From: Bdellovibrionales bacterium
GTDB taxonomy: Bacteria > Myxococcota > XYA12-FULL-58-9 > SYDY01
NCBI GenBank assembly: GCA_005801425.1
Contig: SYDY01000085.1
Location: 1 to 64,000 of the forward strand
DNA: 64,000 bases
Direction: 5' to 3'
The stretch's first letter is position 1. Every line of letters begins with the position of its first letter. Made by a program: the position numbers and the translations under genes. Positions 7,573 to 16,542 of this stretch are shown piece after piece. The notes beneath the pieces were generated by a model. The model did not search any database and was not told the origin of the DNA. It saw only the letters and a list, made by a program, of their open reading frames with translations.

Positions 7573-8955
7573 ATGGCCATCAGTATTTTTGATTTGTTTC
7601 GTATCGGTATCGGTCCATCCAGTTCGCACACGGTAGGTCCGATGCGTGCAGCGCGCATGTTTGCCATGGCGCTTCAAAACACGGGACTTCTCGACCGCGT
7701 ACATCGCATCCGCGTGGAATTGTATGGATCCTTGGGCGCTACCGGAAAAGGACATGGCAGCGAAGCTGCGCTGCTGCTTGGTCTTGAAGGCCAAGATCCA
7801 GAATCGGTCGATCCTGAGGTGATGCCACGGCGTGCACGTGCGATCAGAGAAAATAAAAGCCTGCGTTTGCTTGATCTGCATGCCATTGCATTCAATCCGC
7901 TCAAAGACATTGCATTTCTTCGCGGTAAAACACTGCCATTTCACTCCAATGGAATGATTTTTAAAGCCTTTGACGAACAAGACAATGTGCTGCGCGAAAG
8001 CACGTATTATTCGGTGGGTGGTGGTTTTGTGGTGAACAACGATCGTATCGAACAGGCCAATACGATTGTGCCTGATGCGACGCCGTTGCCTCATTCGTTG
8101 CGCTCAGGGGCCGAATTGCTTGCGCGTTCGGCCGAAACAGGCAAACCCATTTGGCGCTTGGTGCTTGAAAACGAATGTGTGTGGCGCACCGAAGAAGAGA
8201 TCCGTGCAGGGATCATGAAGATCTGGGGCGTGATGCAAGATTGCGTGCGCCGTGGTTGCGAGAAAACAGGAATTTTGCCTGGGGGATTGCAGGTGGTGCG
8301 CCGTGCGCCGGGTTTGTACAACGAATTGAAAAACCGAAATAGCGAAGCCGCGTATGATCCGCTCACTGTGCTTGATTGGGTGAATTTGTACGCCATTGCA
8401 GTCAACGAAGAAAATGCTGCGGGTGGCCGGGTGGTGACGGCGCCAACCAACGGTGCCGCAGGCATCATCCCCGCCGTACTTCACTACTACACACGGCTTA
8501 CGCCCAAAGCCACCGACGAAGGTGTGATCCGATTTTTTCTCACCGCAGGCGCTATCGGTATGTTGTACAAAGAGCGCGCTTCTATTTCTGGTGCTGAAGT
8601 GGGATGCCAAGGCGAAGTGGGTGTGGCGTGTTCCATGGCGGCCGGTGGTTTGGTGGCAGCCTTTGGTGGCACCGATCTGCAAACTGAAAATGCCGCTGAA
8701 ATAGGCATGGAGCACAATTTAGGCCTCACCTGCGACCCCATCGGTGGGCTTGTTCAGATCCCGTGTATTGAACGAAACGCCATGGGTTCCGTCAAGGCCA
8801 TCAATGCCGCGCGCATCGCGCTTGCGGGCACAGGTGAGCATCATGTGTCGCTTGATAAAGTGATCGAAACCATGCGGCAAACCGGTGCCGACATGAAGAG
8901 CAAATACAAAGAAACATCCCGCGGTGGCCTTGCTATCAATGTTATTGAGTGTTGA
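7573..8955 (+). CDS. sdaA: L-serine ammonia-lyase (iron-sulfur dependent)
   Basis: The enzyme deaminates L-serine to pyruvate and ammonia. The 460-residue single chain starts with the family signature [20 protein letters not shown]. It has the C-terminal catalytic domain with [14 protein letters not shown] and the cysteines of the oxygen-labile [4Fe-4S] cluster ([15 protein letters not shown] and [12 protein letters not shown]). The length is normal for the fused alpha-beta form. With the nearby glycine decarboxylase and the histidine ammonia-lyase at 36 kb it suggests that amino acids serve as carbon and energy sources, which is inference. A consensus TATAAT precedes the start by 10 bases. 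Confidence 0.95.
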   Translation: MAISIFDLFRIGIGPSSSHTVGPMRAARMFAMALQNTGLLDRVHRIRVELYGSLGATGKGHGSEAALLLGLEGQDPESVDPEVMPRRARAIRENKSLRLLDLHAIAFNPLKDIAFLRGKTLPFHSNGMIFKAFDEQDNVLRESTYYSVGGGFVVNNDRIEQANTIVPDATPLPHSLRSGAELLARSAETGKPIWRLVLENECVWRTEEEIRAGIMKIWGVMQDCVRRGCEKTGILPGGLQVVRRAPGLYNELKNRNSEAAYDPLTVLDWVNLYAIAVNEENAAGGRVVTAPTNGAAGIIPAVLHYYTRLTPKATDEGVIRFFLTAGAIGMLYKERASISGAEVGCQGEVGVACSMAAGGLVAAFGGTDLQTENAAEIGMEHNLGLTCDPIGGLVQIPCIERNAMGSVKAINAARIALAGTGEHHVSLDKVIETMRQTGADMKSKYKETSRGGLAINVIEC

Positions 8956-9058
8956 TGTGGTTATCTGCCTACGGTAATTGTCATATCATTTCGTTTGAGG
9001 CTTACATCGCATTTTAATACAATAGAAGAGGTTGTTCTCTATGCGGGAGGTGCGATGT

Positions 9059-9862
9059 ATGCCAATGTATGATGTGACCGTTGTGGGCAAAGGCAAGCAA
9101 GGCAAAGATGTACGTGGCACCGCGTCCGGTGAGAGTTGGTTCGAAGCGATGTCTGCGGTGCTTGCGCAAAACGATATCAAAGTGGCCGAGTTCGGAAACA
9201 TCATGTGTGAGGTGAAGGCCGATGGTGTGGTGGTGCGTGGAGGTGACGGCCAGGTTGCCGTGAATATGATCACGATTGATGAAGCCAAAGCTGCGCCTAA
9301 AATGAAAGCAGCGCCCCCCTCAACAATGCCGACCACGGCAGCCTCGGCGCAGAGTCCTGAGTCGCGTCTCTCGGATATCGTGGCGGATCTCATGGTGAAA
9401 ACCAGCGAGATCCAATTGTGCGATGATGTCAATGAGGTTGCGAACCGTTTGCTTGATCTCGCGATGCAGGTGATCCCCTCAGAGTCGGGTGGTGTTTTTC
9501 TTTCAGATATTAACGGCGATGCGTTGCATTTCGTGGCAACGCGTGGCCCCAAAGCCGATGAAGTCAAGGGCTTGCGTGTAAAGATGGGGCAAGGCGTGGT
9601 TGGGTTTTGTGCGCAAAATGGTGTGGCGCTGGGGGTGGGGGATACGGCCCACGATCCCCTCTTTTGCAAAGAGATCTCAACAAGTGTGGGTTACAGTACC
9701 CGATCTCTTTTGTGCGCGCCTGTGCAACACGGGGGACGTGTCTATGGCGCGATCGAACTTGTGAATCATAAGGGTGACGATCATTATGCACCCCATGATA
9801 TAGACCTTCTAAATTTTTTGGCGCATGAGTTTGTCGAATATCTCGTTCACAGGAATCCGTAG
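9059..9862 (+). CDS. GAF-domain protein
   Basis: The 267-residue cytosolic protein has a small N-terminal domain (residues 1-75, MYDVTVVGKGKQGKDVRG...) and an Ala/Pro linker. A GAF sensor domain follows at about 110-265, with the typical LRVKMGQGVVGFCAQNG and LLCAPVQHGGRVYGAIEL strands. GAF domains bind small ligands such as cyclic nucleotides, haem or redox cofactors; the ligand here is unknown and no output domain is attached. The start at 9059 is preferred because GGGAGG lies 8 bases before it; ATGs at 9041 and 9065 are alternatives. It is followed 37 bases later by the CorC-type gene and may be co-transcribed. Confidence 0.8.
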   Translation: MPMYDVTVVGKGKQGKDVRGTASGESWFEAMSAVLAQNDIKVAEFGNIMCEVKADGVVVRGGDGQVAVNMITIDEAKAAPKMKAAPPSTMPTTAASAQSPESRLSDIVADLMVKTSEIQLCDDVNEVANRLLDLAMQVIPSESGGVFLSDINGDALHFVATRGPKADEVKGLRVKMGQGVVGFCAQNGVALGVGDTAHDPLFCKEISTSVGYSTRSLLCAPVQHGGRVYGAIELVNHKGDDHYAPHDIDLLNFLAHEFVEYLVHRNP

Positions 9863-9899
9863 AAATGGTTCATAAGACAATACAGGGGAGAAGCATCCC

Positions 9900-11168
9900 T
9901 TGAGCGAAATCGTAATTGCGTGGGTCGGTCTTTTGACTGTGCTGATGGTGACGGGTCTTTTGACGTCGATCGAAACAGCGCTGCAAGGTCTTACACCGGA
10001 CCGGCTTTGTTTGGCAGAAGAAGAGCATTGGTCGGGCGTTGAGCGTCTAAGAGGATGGTCCAAGGATCCAGGCCGTGTTTTATTGGGCCTGCATACGGGT
10101 CGTGTGTCGCTTTTGGCGGCAGCAGGGATTGTTGCCTATCGTCTTGCCGCGAGTGCGGGATGGTGCGCCTTTGGCTTATGCGTGGGTGTGCCACTGCTTG
10201 TGGCGCTTTTGGAAGTGTTGATTGCGCAGCTCGTACCGCGTCGTTTGGCCAAACATTGGTCATATACGTGGGCGGTGCGTACCATGTGGATCGCAGAGCT
10301 GCTGGGGTTGGCGTCGTTGCCGCTGCTTATTGCCATTCGCAAACCGTCCCAGGCCATTGCACGACGGCTGCATGGTGAAGAGGACAGTGATATCGGTTTG
10401 TTTTGGACGCCCATGGAATTACAAAAGCTTTCGGTGGAAGCCCGTGAGCAGGTGATTGGTGAGCGCAATGAACGCATCTTGCGCTCGATCATTGAATTTT
10501 CGGATACGATCATCCGCGAGATCATGGTGCCACGTACGGGGATGGTGGCAATCCCAGTGAACAGTGATCTGACCGAAGCGGTGCGTATTGCTTCGGAGTC
10601 AGGCCATTCGCGCATTCCCATTTACGAAGAAACCATCGACAATGTGGTGGGCCTGTTGCATGTGAAGGCACTCTATGCGCGCCTGCTTTCCAAGGTTCCT
10701 GAGAATCGTTTCGATCTCAATGGTCTTCTTCGGCCGATATTTTTTGTGCCAGAAGTGATGCCCATCAGCGAATTGCTGCGTGAGTTTCAACGACGCAAAA
10801 CCCATATGGCCATTGCGGTGGATGAATACGGTGGCACGGCGGGGGTGGTGACCCTCGAAGATATCATCGAAGAAATTGTAGGCGAAATTCAAGACGAACA
10901 CGATGTGGAAGAAAAACAATTTCGTCAAACTGCCGATGGAAAAATCATCGCCGATGGCCGCGTGCATGTGTGGGACTTAGGACAAGCGCTTCATGTTCGT
11001 TTTCCGGAAACGGCCAACTACGAAACCCTTGCAGGATTTGTGATCGAGCAACTCGGTTATATTCCTGAAGTCGGTGCGGTGATCACGTGGGAGACCCTGC
11101 GCTTTGTGGTCAAAGAAGCCGATGACAAACGCGTGCGCTTGGTGGAAATTGAGCGGGTGCGTGGTTAG
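9900..11168 (+). CDS. HlyC/CorC (CNNM)-family membrane protein with CBS pair
   Basis: The 422-residue protein has the standard three parts of the family. A membrane domain with about three to four helices (DUF21/CNNM) covers residues 1-150. A CBS pair follows at about 200-330 (IMVPRTGMVAIP, HSRIPIYEETIDNVVGLLHV, AIAVDEYGGTAGVVTLED). A small CorC_HlyC domain with WDLGQALHVRFP closes the chain at about 345-420. Family members are linked to Mg2+/Co2+ efflux or membrane integrity. The start codon is probably TTG at 9900, since AGGGGAG lies about 9 bases upstream and no nearer ATG fits. Confidence 0.88.
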   Translation: MSEIVIAWVGLLTVLMVTGLLTSIETALQGLTPDRLCLAEEEHWSGVERLRGWSKDPGRVLLGLHTGRVSLLAAAGIVAYRLAASAGWCAFGLCVGVPLLVALLEVLIAQLVPRRLAKHWSYTWAVRTMWIAELLGLASLPLLIAIRKPSQAIARRLHGEEDSDIGLFWTPMELQKLSVEAREQVIGERNERILRSIIEFSDTIIREIMVPRTGMVAIPVNSDLTEAVRIASESGHSRIPIYEETIDNVVGLLHVKALYARLLSKVPENRFDLNGLLRPIFFVPEVMPISELLREFQRRKTHMAIAVDEYGGTAGVVTLEDIIEEIVGEIQDEHDVEEKQFRQTADGKIIADGRVHVWDLGQALHVRFPETANYETLAGFVIEQLGYIPEVGAVITWETLRFVVKEADDKRVRLVEIERVRG

Positions 11169-11256
11169 TTTTTCGTAAGATGGCTCTTTTTCTTTTTCCA
11201 TCGCGGCGCAAAGCGAATCAGAAACGTGTAAAACCGTGTCTCACAGCTTTGTCTAA

Positions 11257-11778
11257 TCATTTTGCACCCCCCGATTCGAGTCCACCAGAAACATCGCTCG
11301 TTGGATGAGCGGCCTTCTGGTGGCATGTTTCAGTCCTGCTCTTTAATTTAAGGTTTTTGTTCACCTCGGCCCACCCAAAGAAGTGGCCAAGGATGATGAT
11401 CGAAAAGCCAATCAGGATTAATTCTGTGGAGTGTCTCCAAATGCCATAGATGAGAGGGAATATGCCAATGAAGTTGAGGGCAAGATTAAAAGGATGTTTG
11501 TGAAGGAGCCCTAAGCGACCCAATGTCGTTTGAGATATTCGATCAACGTCAATATTTCGTGTGAAATAAAGTCCAAGCCCGCTGGCCAAGATGACCGAAA
11601 CGACAGCGGCCGGCCAGTTTGACAACCAAAGAAAATATATAGACCATATCAGACCAATGATGTCGCAAATCATTCTTCTGGGGTGTGATCGCCTTAAAAT
11701 ATATCGATCAAATGTTGAAAAATTGTGATGAGAGGCGCAGTCCTCTTGAAATGTTCTTGGAATAACGTGGGTTCCCAT
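11257..11778 (-). CDS. Small multi-span membrane protein
   Basis: The 173-residue protein begins with a polar stretch (about 35 residues) and then has four hydrophobic segments, including ICDIIGLIWSIYFLWL, AAVVSVILASGLGLYF and LILIGFSIIILGHFFGW. A polar Lys/Glu-rich C-terminal tail follows. No family motif is recognised. AGGAG lies 8 bases before the ATG. It is more A+T-rich than its neighbours. Confidence 0.6.
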   Translation of the reverse strand: MGTHVIPRTFQEDCASHHNFSTFDRYILRRSHPRRMICDIIGLIWSIYFLWLSNWPAAVVSVILASGLGLYFTRNIDVDRISQTTLGRLGLLHKHPFNLALNFIGIFPLIYGIWRHSTELILIGFSIIILGHFFGWAEVNKNLKLKSRTETCHQKAAHPTSDVSGGLESGGAK

Positions 11779-11891
11779 AGCACTCTCCTTCTGAATAGAT
11801 TGGTGTTGGATTCTTGGGTGATCTCATTGTCCATGTTAATCCCTGCAAAGTCTCAAACTTAACTTTGGTTGCTTCTACTTTTTTAGTCCCA

Positions 11892-12563
11892 CTACCACAC
11901 AACCACCGGCCAATTTTTTTGTTGTGCGCGACGGCGCAGTTTGGGATCGGGTGCAACGAGCATGGGATGGCCCACCCGTTCAAGCATCGGTAGATCCGAA
12001 TGGGAGTCGGTGTAAAATGCGCAATGCTCCCACGCGATGTTACGCGCGCGAAGAAAATTTTCCGCCAAGTGACATTTACCATGGCCATAGGCGAGGGGTT
12101 CGCGCACGAGGCCTGTATACTTTCCATGGGCATCGACTTCGTAAGACGACGACAAATAATCGCTGAGTCCTAAATCACGTGTCACGCACGACGCCATGTA
12201 GTTGGAGCTTGAGGTGAGCAGCACCACAGGAATATCGGCATGCTGCCATACTTTAATAGAATCAAGGGCGCCGGGTCGGTATAAGGGTTGAACGTGAACC
12301 CAAAAAAATTGTTCGGTGGCAGCCAGTATTACCGCTTCCGATTGACCGCGCAAATCACGAATGGCATCGCGATAGGCATCGCTGATGTCGCGCAAACCGA
12401 GCGCATAATGCCCTAGCCAAAACAAACCTTTGAACACCTGCTGCCACGTGGCAAGTCCGTGCTTGCGCGCAAAGAAAAGCCATAAAAATGCTGAGTTTTT
12501 GCGTATCAATGTACGATCGAGATCGAGAAATACCAATTGAACATTTTGAACATCGGTATTCAT
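11892..12563 (-). CDS. HAD-superfamily hydrolase, subclass IB (SerB-like)
   Basis: The 223-residue cytosolic protein has the HAD phosphatase motifs: FLDLDRTLI (nucleophile Asp near residue 14), LLTSSSN (motif II Ser/Thr), the Lys in GHGKCHL (motif III) and FYTDSHSDLPML (motif IV acid pair). The helical cap between motifs I and II and the TDSHSDLPML signature are typical of the IB group, which includes phosphoserine phosphatases and small bacterial phosphomonoesterases. The substrate cannot be assigned. The start at 12563 is chosen because the longer form adds 21 residues without similarity to the family. Confidence 0.85.
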   Translation of the reverse strand: MNTDVQNVQLVFLDLDRTLIRKNSAFLWLFFARKHGLATWQQVFKGLFWLGHYALGLRDISDAYRDAIRDLRGQSEAVILAATEQFFWVHVQPLYRPGALDSIKVWQHADIPVVLLTSSSNYMASCVTRDLGLSDYLSSSYEVDAHGKYTGLVREPLAYGHGKCHLAENFLRARNIAWEHCAFYTDSHSDLPMLERVGHPMLVAPDPKLRRRAQQKNWPVVVW

Positions 12564-12669
12564 GGGTTTGAGGTTAACAGGCTTGTGGGAGAGGTCAATC
12601 ACGGTGCCACATCGCATATTGCACATTGGGAAACATCTGATATGGACTTTGAATCATAAGGACTATTTT

Positions 12670-13344
12670 ATGCCATTTGTCGGTTTTTCAGAGGCTCCAA
12701 GGACATTGGCCTATTCCATCGAACAATTTAATCGTCATTACGCTGCAGAAGCCCAGGATCCAGCGCGAGATCCCGCTTTCAGCATGTACAGAGAATGCTG
12801 GGTAGGTGCTGGGACAGGTTTTGGTTTTGGCCTGGCTGTCTCATACATCTCACCGTATACTGCGCTGCTTTCCGGGCTTGTGGCGCCCTTTGCTTCAGAT
12901 GTTCTTTTGATGGCGGGTGATCCTGCCGATCCGCATCAACCGCCAACCTATGTTTCACCTGTGTCCGCAACCAGCTATCTTTTGGGTTATACCGCGGGCT
13001 GTACGGTGGGTTTGTTGGTGCAAGGATTTCGCCGGATGAGCGCGCTGATTGATGACGGGTCTTTTGGGATCCCACGCCGAGCACCCGAATGGAAAGATCT
13101 TAAGCCCTATGACGCGTCCGCGGGCATTGTTGCGAATGGATTGAGCGACAGGCATTGCCTCATTACGCAGGACACAGTGCCAACAACAGACCATGGTATT
13201 GTTCTGGTAAGTGTGACAGGCACGCATACTTTTTATGACTATGCGCAATTTAAAGCATGGTGGACCGCCAATGGGACAGATCCTACACCGGGTGCAGGCG
13301 TCGCGCGTATTGCCGATTTAAAAAACTGTGCGTTTAAAGTTTAG
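12670..13344 (+). CDS. U-box-like domain protein with membrane helices
   Basis: This 224-residue protein has two hydrophobic regions (about residues 40-80 and 97-115) that look like a membrane hairpin. Its C-terminal domain (about 160-222) resembles the eukaryotic U-box of E3 ubiquitin ligases. A start motif CLITQD, a strand with VLVSVTGTHTFYDY (compare G-H-x-Y-D in U-boxes), FKAWW and NGTDP occur in the right order. A second, soluble protein at 16.5 kb has the same pattern. It stands alone between genes on the other strand. AAGGA lies before the chosen ATG at 12670; a longer reading from 12562 would overlap the HAD gene. U-box identity is inferred by eye and ligase activity is untested. Confidence 0.5.
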   Translation: MPFVGFSEAPRTLAYSIEQFNRHYAAEAQDPARDPAFSMYRECWVGAGTGFGFGLAVSYISPYTALLSGLVAPFASDVLLMAGDPADPHQPPTYVSPVSATSYLLGYTAGCTVGLLVQGFRRMSALIDDGSFGIPRRAPEWKDLKPYDASAGIVANGLSDRHCLITQDTVPTTDHGIVLVSVTGTHTFYDYAQFKAWWTANGTDPTPGAGVARIADLKNCAFKV

Positions 13345-13345
13345 A

Positions 13346-13834
13346 TTATAGTCCGCTCACCCACGCCTTGATCAACACAAGTTCATCTGCGGTCACACAT
13401 TTGGGGTTTTCTGGATTTTCTGCGCAGCCAGCACGCATGGGCATGTCGCCGTTTTCAATCAGTACGGGCACGCATGCTGCTTTGGTGAGACCATCGCATT
13501 TCGTGTTGGCGGCAAGAGGGTTCTCTCCGGGGAAATTTTCTGAGAATGAAAGTCCACCGGCGTGACGCGTGCCGGTATGGCACGGTGCACACTTGGCTTG
13601 CAAAATGGTGATAATTTCCGAGGTGTGATCTTCGGGAGGCGTTGGTTCAGGCATTATGGGTTCTTCGGGTATGACGGGGTCTTCGGTTGGCACTTCAGGG
13701 GGGGGGCTGGGATCGCCCCCTGCGTCTGCGGGTTGTGCGGGTGGATTGCTCGGTGTCTTTTCAATGCCCGGTGTCTCTTCACTGCCACTGCATCCGATCA
13801 GAGCAAAACAAAGAAAGAGGTTTGCGTACTTCAT
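13346..13834 (-). CDS. Lipoprotein with single cytochrome c haem motif
   Basis: The signal peptide ends in LIGC, giving a lipoprotein acylated at about residue 15. A Pro/Glu-rich linker (about 20-70) leads to a small domain with one c-type haem motif, CAPCH, in the sequence ILQAKCAPCHTGTRHAGG. A Met in GDMPMRAGC could be the sixth ligand. Such one-haem lipoproteins are found in Myxococcota and may pass electrons at the periplasmic face. Its stop codon and that of the U-box-like gene are adjacent, so the two genes converge. Confidence 0.8.
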   Translation of the reverse strand: MKYANLFLCFALIGCSGSEETPGIEKTPSNPPAQPADAGGDPSPPPEVPTEDPVIPEEPIMPEPTPPEDHTSEIITILQAKCAPCHTGTRHAGGLSFSENFPGENPLAANTKCDGLTKAACVPVLIENGDMPMRAGCAENPENPKCVTADELVLIKAWVSGL

Positions 13835-13887
13835 AGAGAATGTATCGCAAATAATTGACGCGATGTGTTGTATTTTTTTGTGCAGTG

Positions 13888-15195
13888 TTATTTTTTATTT
13901 TCAAATTCGCGATCAAACGCCGTAAACGATCGTTCTTCGCCATAATACTGTGTCGCAAATTCGGCAGCGAGCAGGTAGCTTTTACCGATCCAGGGCTGTA
14001 CGCTTTTTGGAGCGTTGGCAAACGTTTTTGTGCTGTTGAACGCACCGAGGCCGCGTACACGCGCAAGATCGGTATTGTAACGTTGTGCCTTGGCGGCGTC
14101 CGCGTCGCGTGCAACGGCGCTTAGTATTTTGTAGCTGGGTTCGGGCGCGATGGTGAGGACCAATTCGTCGATGGGGATCCCTTGGGCTTTGTTTAGGACG
14201 ATTACATAGGCCATTTTTTTCTTACCGGTGAGGGATTCACGTGCATGGCGATCATTGTAATCAAAGCGTTGAAGGTCACTGTCGTCGCCTGCAAATGCAG
14301 CAAAGACGGGTGCTTCGACGGCGGTGTTGACGGGGCGAACACCATGCTCGGCCAGTCGCTCTAACGCAAATTCACCCAAAGCGAAATCGCCCCCGATGAC
14401 GGTGCCTGCGTGCGGTACAAGGGTTGCTGGATCGGGATGCAAACTGCGCAAAAATGCTGTGAGATCCACACGATCAAGAATAGGAAGTGTCGTGGCATTG
14501 GGGCCAACGGCGTATGCAACAAGCGCATTGTTATCGTCGGCGAAACCTTCAGCGGTTGTGATCAAAGCTGGGATATGGGTTTGTGCATTGCTCCATGGCA
14601 GATCCTGACGACAATGCTGCGCGCAAAGACTCTGGCCGCGTGCGATATTTCCCAAAGAGGCTTGGATGCCTCGGGGAAGGGTTGCGCTGGGCGCTTCAGG
14701 AATAGGCCACATACCCCAAGCGAGGCCAAAGCGTGCATGGCTTTTGAGTGCACTGTCTTGGAATAAATCGATATCAAGCGCGTAGGCACCGGCAGTGGTT
14801 GATGTAAAACTTGCACCGTAGGATCCTGGATCTTCAAGTGCCGCTGCAATGCGCACGTCGGCGTTGCCTGAAGTACCGATCAAGGCCATGCGGATTTTTG
14901 CGCCCGCAATGGAACTTGAATGCGCCATGGACGTGCGCGAATCGCCTGCCGTGACAGTGGATGCATCAAGGATCACCGTGACCGTTTCGCCAGGCTTGGG
15001 GGATGCAGGCTCAACACGAAGGCGAAACCTGATATTGTTTTGTTCAGATTGAAGCTGAAGAAATGGAGGTGCTGGTTCTACGGCTTCTGTGGGCGCGGGT
15101 GTCAGCACTTTTTGTTGAGGTACTGTTTGCGGTGTTTTTTGTATTGGCGCTGCGTGTTGCGCCTGAAGTGTGAGTGCAAGAATCAGTGAGATCAT
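13888..15195 (-). CDS. Periplasmic protein with YtkA-like region and haem-less cytochrome c-like domain
   Basis: A short signal peptide (MISLILALTLQAQHA) sends this 435-residue protein to the periplasm. Residues about 45-170 form an Ig-like, YtkA-type beta domain. A cytochrome c-like stretch follows (IARGQSLCAQHCRQDL, C191 and C195, then VDLTAFLRSLHP). The expected CxxCH is absent: the second Cys and the His are lost, so haem should not attach. The C-terminal 170 residues match nothing recognised. The start is at 15195, where ATGA overlaps the stop of the DsbA-like gene, which points to translational coupling and a shared redox or folding role. Confidence 0.65.
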   Translation of the reverse strand: MISLILALTLQAQHAAPIQKTPQTVPQQKVLTPAPTEAVEPAPPFLQLQSEQNNIRFRLRVEPASPKPGETVTVILDASTVTAGDSRTSMAHSSSIAGAKIRMALIGTSGNADVRIAAALEDPGSYGASFTSTTAGAYALDIDLFQDSALKSHARFGLAWGMWPIPEAPSATLPRGIQASLGNIARGQSLCAQHCRQDLPWSNAQTHIPALITTAEGFADDNNALVAYAVGPNATTLPILDRVDLTAFLRSLHPDPATLVPHAGTVIGGDFALGEFALERLAEHGVRPVNTAVEAPVFAAFAGDDSDLQRFDYNDRHARESLTGKKKMAYVIVLNKAQGIPIDELVLTIAPEPSYKILSAVARDADAAKAQRYNTDLARVRGLGAFNSTKTFANAPKSVQPWIGKSYLLAAEFATQYYGEERSFTAFDREFENKK

Positions 15196-16013
15196 TTGCA
15201 AGTTCCTTTCATGCGTTCGAGTTCCATGTCGATGCGATCTGCAAGGGGCAGGCTGTTTTCGGTCATGATAAAAGGGCGGCCGTTGATGTACATGGCCGGT
15301 GTGGCGGCAACACCCACGCGAACACCTTCACCTTTGAGACGTTGTCTGAGTTCTTTGTGTATTCCACTGTCCAAAGCTTTGATGAAACGCGGGATATCAA
15401 GGCCAACGGCGCGTGCGGTTCTTACGAGCGTATCACGGTCAAAATTAAGTGTTGCCGAATGCATCAACGCATCGTGCATGACTTCGAATTTGCCTTGGGC
15501 TGCGGCTTCAAGCACTGCTTCCGCCGATTTGGTGCTGTGGGGATGATCGCCCAAAGGGAAGGGCATAAACACAAGACGTACTTGGCCTTTGTGTGCCTCG
15601 ATCACGCGTTTGATTTCAGGGGCTGCATGTCGGCAATGGGTGCAACGAAAATCTGCAAACTCCACCAGGGTGATAGGGGCATTGGCGGCGCCTTTGATGG
15701 GTGCACCCGCAATATTGATTTGCGTTGCTTTTCCGCACATGGGGCCGACCACTTGGGTGGCAAGCATGGCCAAAATTTCATCGGCACTTGTGTTTGAACT
15801 TGCCTGCTTGTGCACGAGCGTGGCCAAGTGCCCACCGGTGCGGCATGCTTTTTTGTGCTGCACACAACCAGAAATCGTGAGTGTGCTATCGCAACTGCAA
15901 AACTCTTCACCGATAACGCGTTGATAGACAGCACGCTGCGGCGGTGTGAGCAGTGATGGATCGGGTGCGCTTATTAGGAGTGAGGCAATTGTGATCACAG
16001 AATACAGCAGCAT
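15192..16013 (-). CDS. DsbA-like periplasmic thiol oxidoreductase
   Basis: The protein has an N-terminal signal peptide, a Cys-containing region of about 100 residues (CSCDS, CVQHKKAC) and a C-terminal DsbA/thioredoxin-fold domain (about 105-270). That domain has the redox site DFRCTHCRHA and the cis-Pro loop TPAMYINGRP. It probably exchanges disulfides in periplasmic proteins. The N-terminal Cys-rich extension resembles that of DsbA-like proteins fused to other redox modules in deltaproteobacteria. It is translationally coupled by ATGA to the downstream degenerate cytochrome protein. Confidence 0.85.
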   Translation of the reverse strand: MLLYSVITIASLLISAPDPSLLTPPQRAVYQRVIGEEFCSCDSTLTISGCVQHKKACRTGGHLATLVHKQASSNTSADEILAMLATQVVGPMCGKATQINIAGAPIKGAANAPITLVEFADFRCTHCRHAAPEIKRVIEAHKGQVRLVFMPFPLGDHPHSTKSAEAVLEAAAQGKFEVMHDALMHSATLNFDRDTLVRTARAVGLDIPRFIKALDSGIHKELRQRLKGEGVRVGVAATPAMYINGRPFIMTENSLPLADRIDMELERMKGTCK

Positions 16014-16118
16014 GGGCGCACTCTAAGGCCAGGGCGCAAGGTTGTGCAAGCAGGGTTGTACTTTTGCCTCCTCGCCCGCACATTGACCTCTTCAATAAGC
16101 CTTCATACGTAGTGCTTT

Positions 16119-16508
16119 ATGTCCAATACATTTCCGCCAATCAATGTTGTAGGTTCTTCTTCAGTGAACTCTCATATCGCTCTGCAGCCAGCTTTCCTGC
16201 CTACGGTCACGCCACACGGGGTAGAGGATTCTTTTGGGCCGGGGGTTGTGCCATCGATCGATCGTGGCAATCCAACGCCGGTACTTCCAGAGCCAGGGAT
16301 GATAGGACTTTTTTGTCCAACAAGCATCACCGATGCGGCCTCACGGGTGGCAGGATACTGTCGCGCCTCTTTTGAAGCATGGCTCGATTTGGGGATCCCA
16401 CTTTTTATCGATGCATACACTTCTCAGTTGTATTTGCCTAATGCGCCACGGCAGTCGGCGGCAGATGCTGCATGGGTGGCCCGAAATACACGGGTTTCTC
16501 GCGACTAG
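16119..16508 (+). CDS. Small protein of unknown function next to the U-box-like gene
   Basis: The predicted 129-residue protein has a Pro/Ser-rich, low-complexity N-terminal half and a helical C-terminal half (ASRVAGYCRASFEAWLDLG...). No family is recognised and no signal peptide is seen. It lies 34 bases before the U-box-like gene on the same strand, and both have similar Pro-rich N-termini, so the two may be functionally linked. No ribosome binding site is evident. It could be a small secreted partner or a decayed gene. Confidence 0.45.
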   Translation: MSNTFPPINVVGSSSVNSHIALQPAFLPTVTPHGVEDSFGPGVVPSIDRGNPTPVLPEPGMIGLFCPTSITDAASRVAGYCRASFEAWLDLGIPLFIDAYTSQLYLPNAPRQSAADAAWVARNTRVSRD

Positions 16509-16526
16509 ACCATTCGATTTTGTTTC

Positions 16527-16532
16527 TATAAA
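16527..16532 (+). promoter_or_regulatory. -10 element of the U-box-like gene
   Basis: TATAAA ends 10 bases before the ATG at 16543, inside the gap between the small upstream gene and the U-box-like gene. No ribosome binding site is present. Confidence 0.35.
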
Positions 16533-16542
16533 ATAAATCGCC

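Noticed and set aside
8104-8715. 203-codon open frame on the minus strand
   Set aside because: It lies wholly antisense to sdaA and has no motif or ribosome binding site.
15174-15797. 207-codon open frame on the plus strand
   Set aside because: It is antisense to the DsbA-like gene, which has its active-site and cis-Pro motifs.
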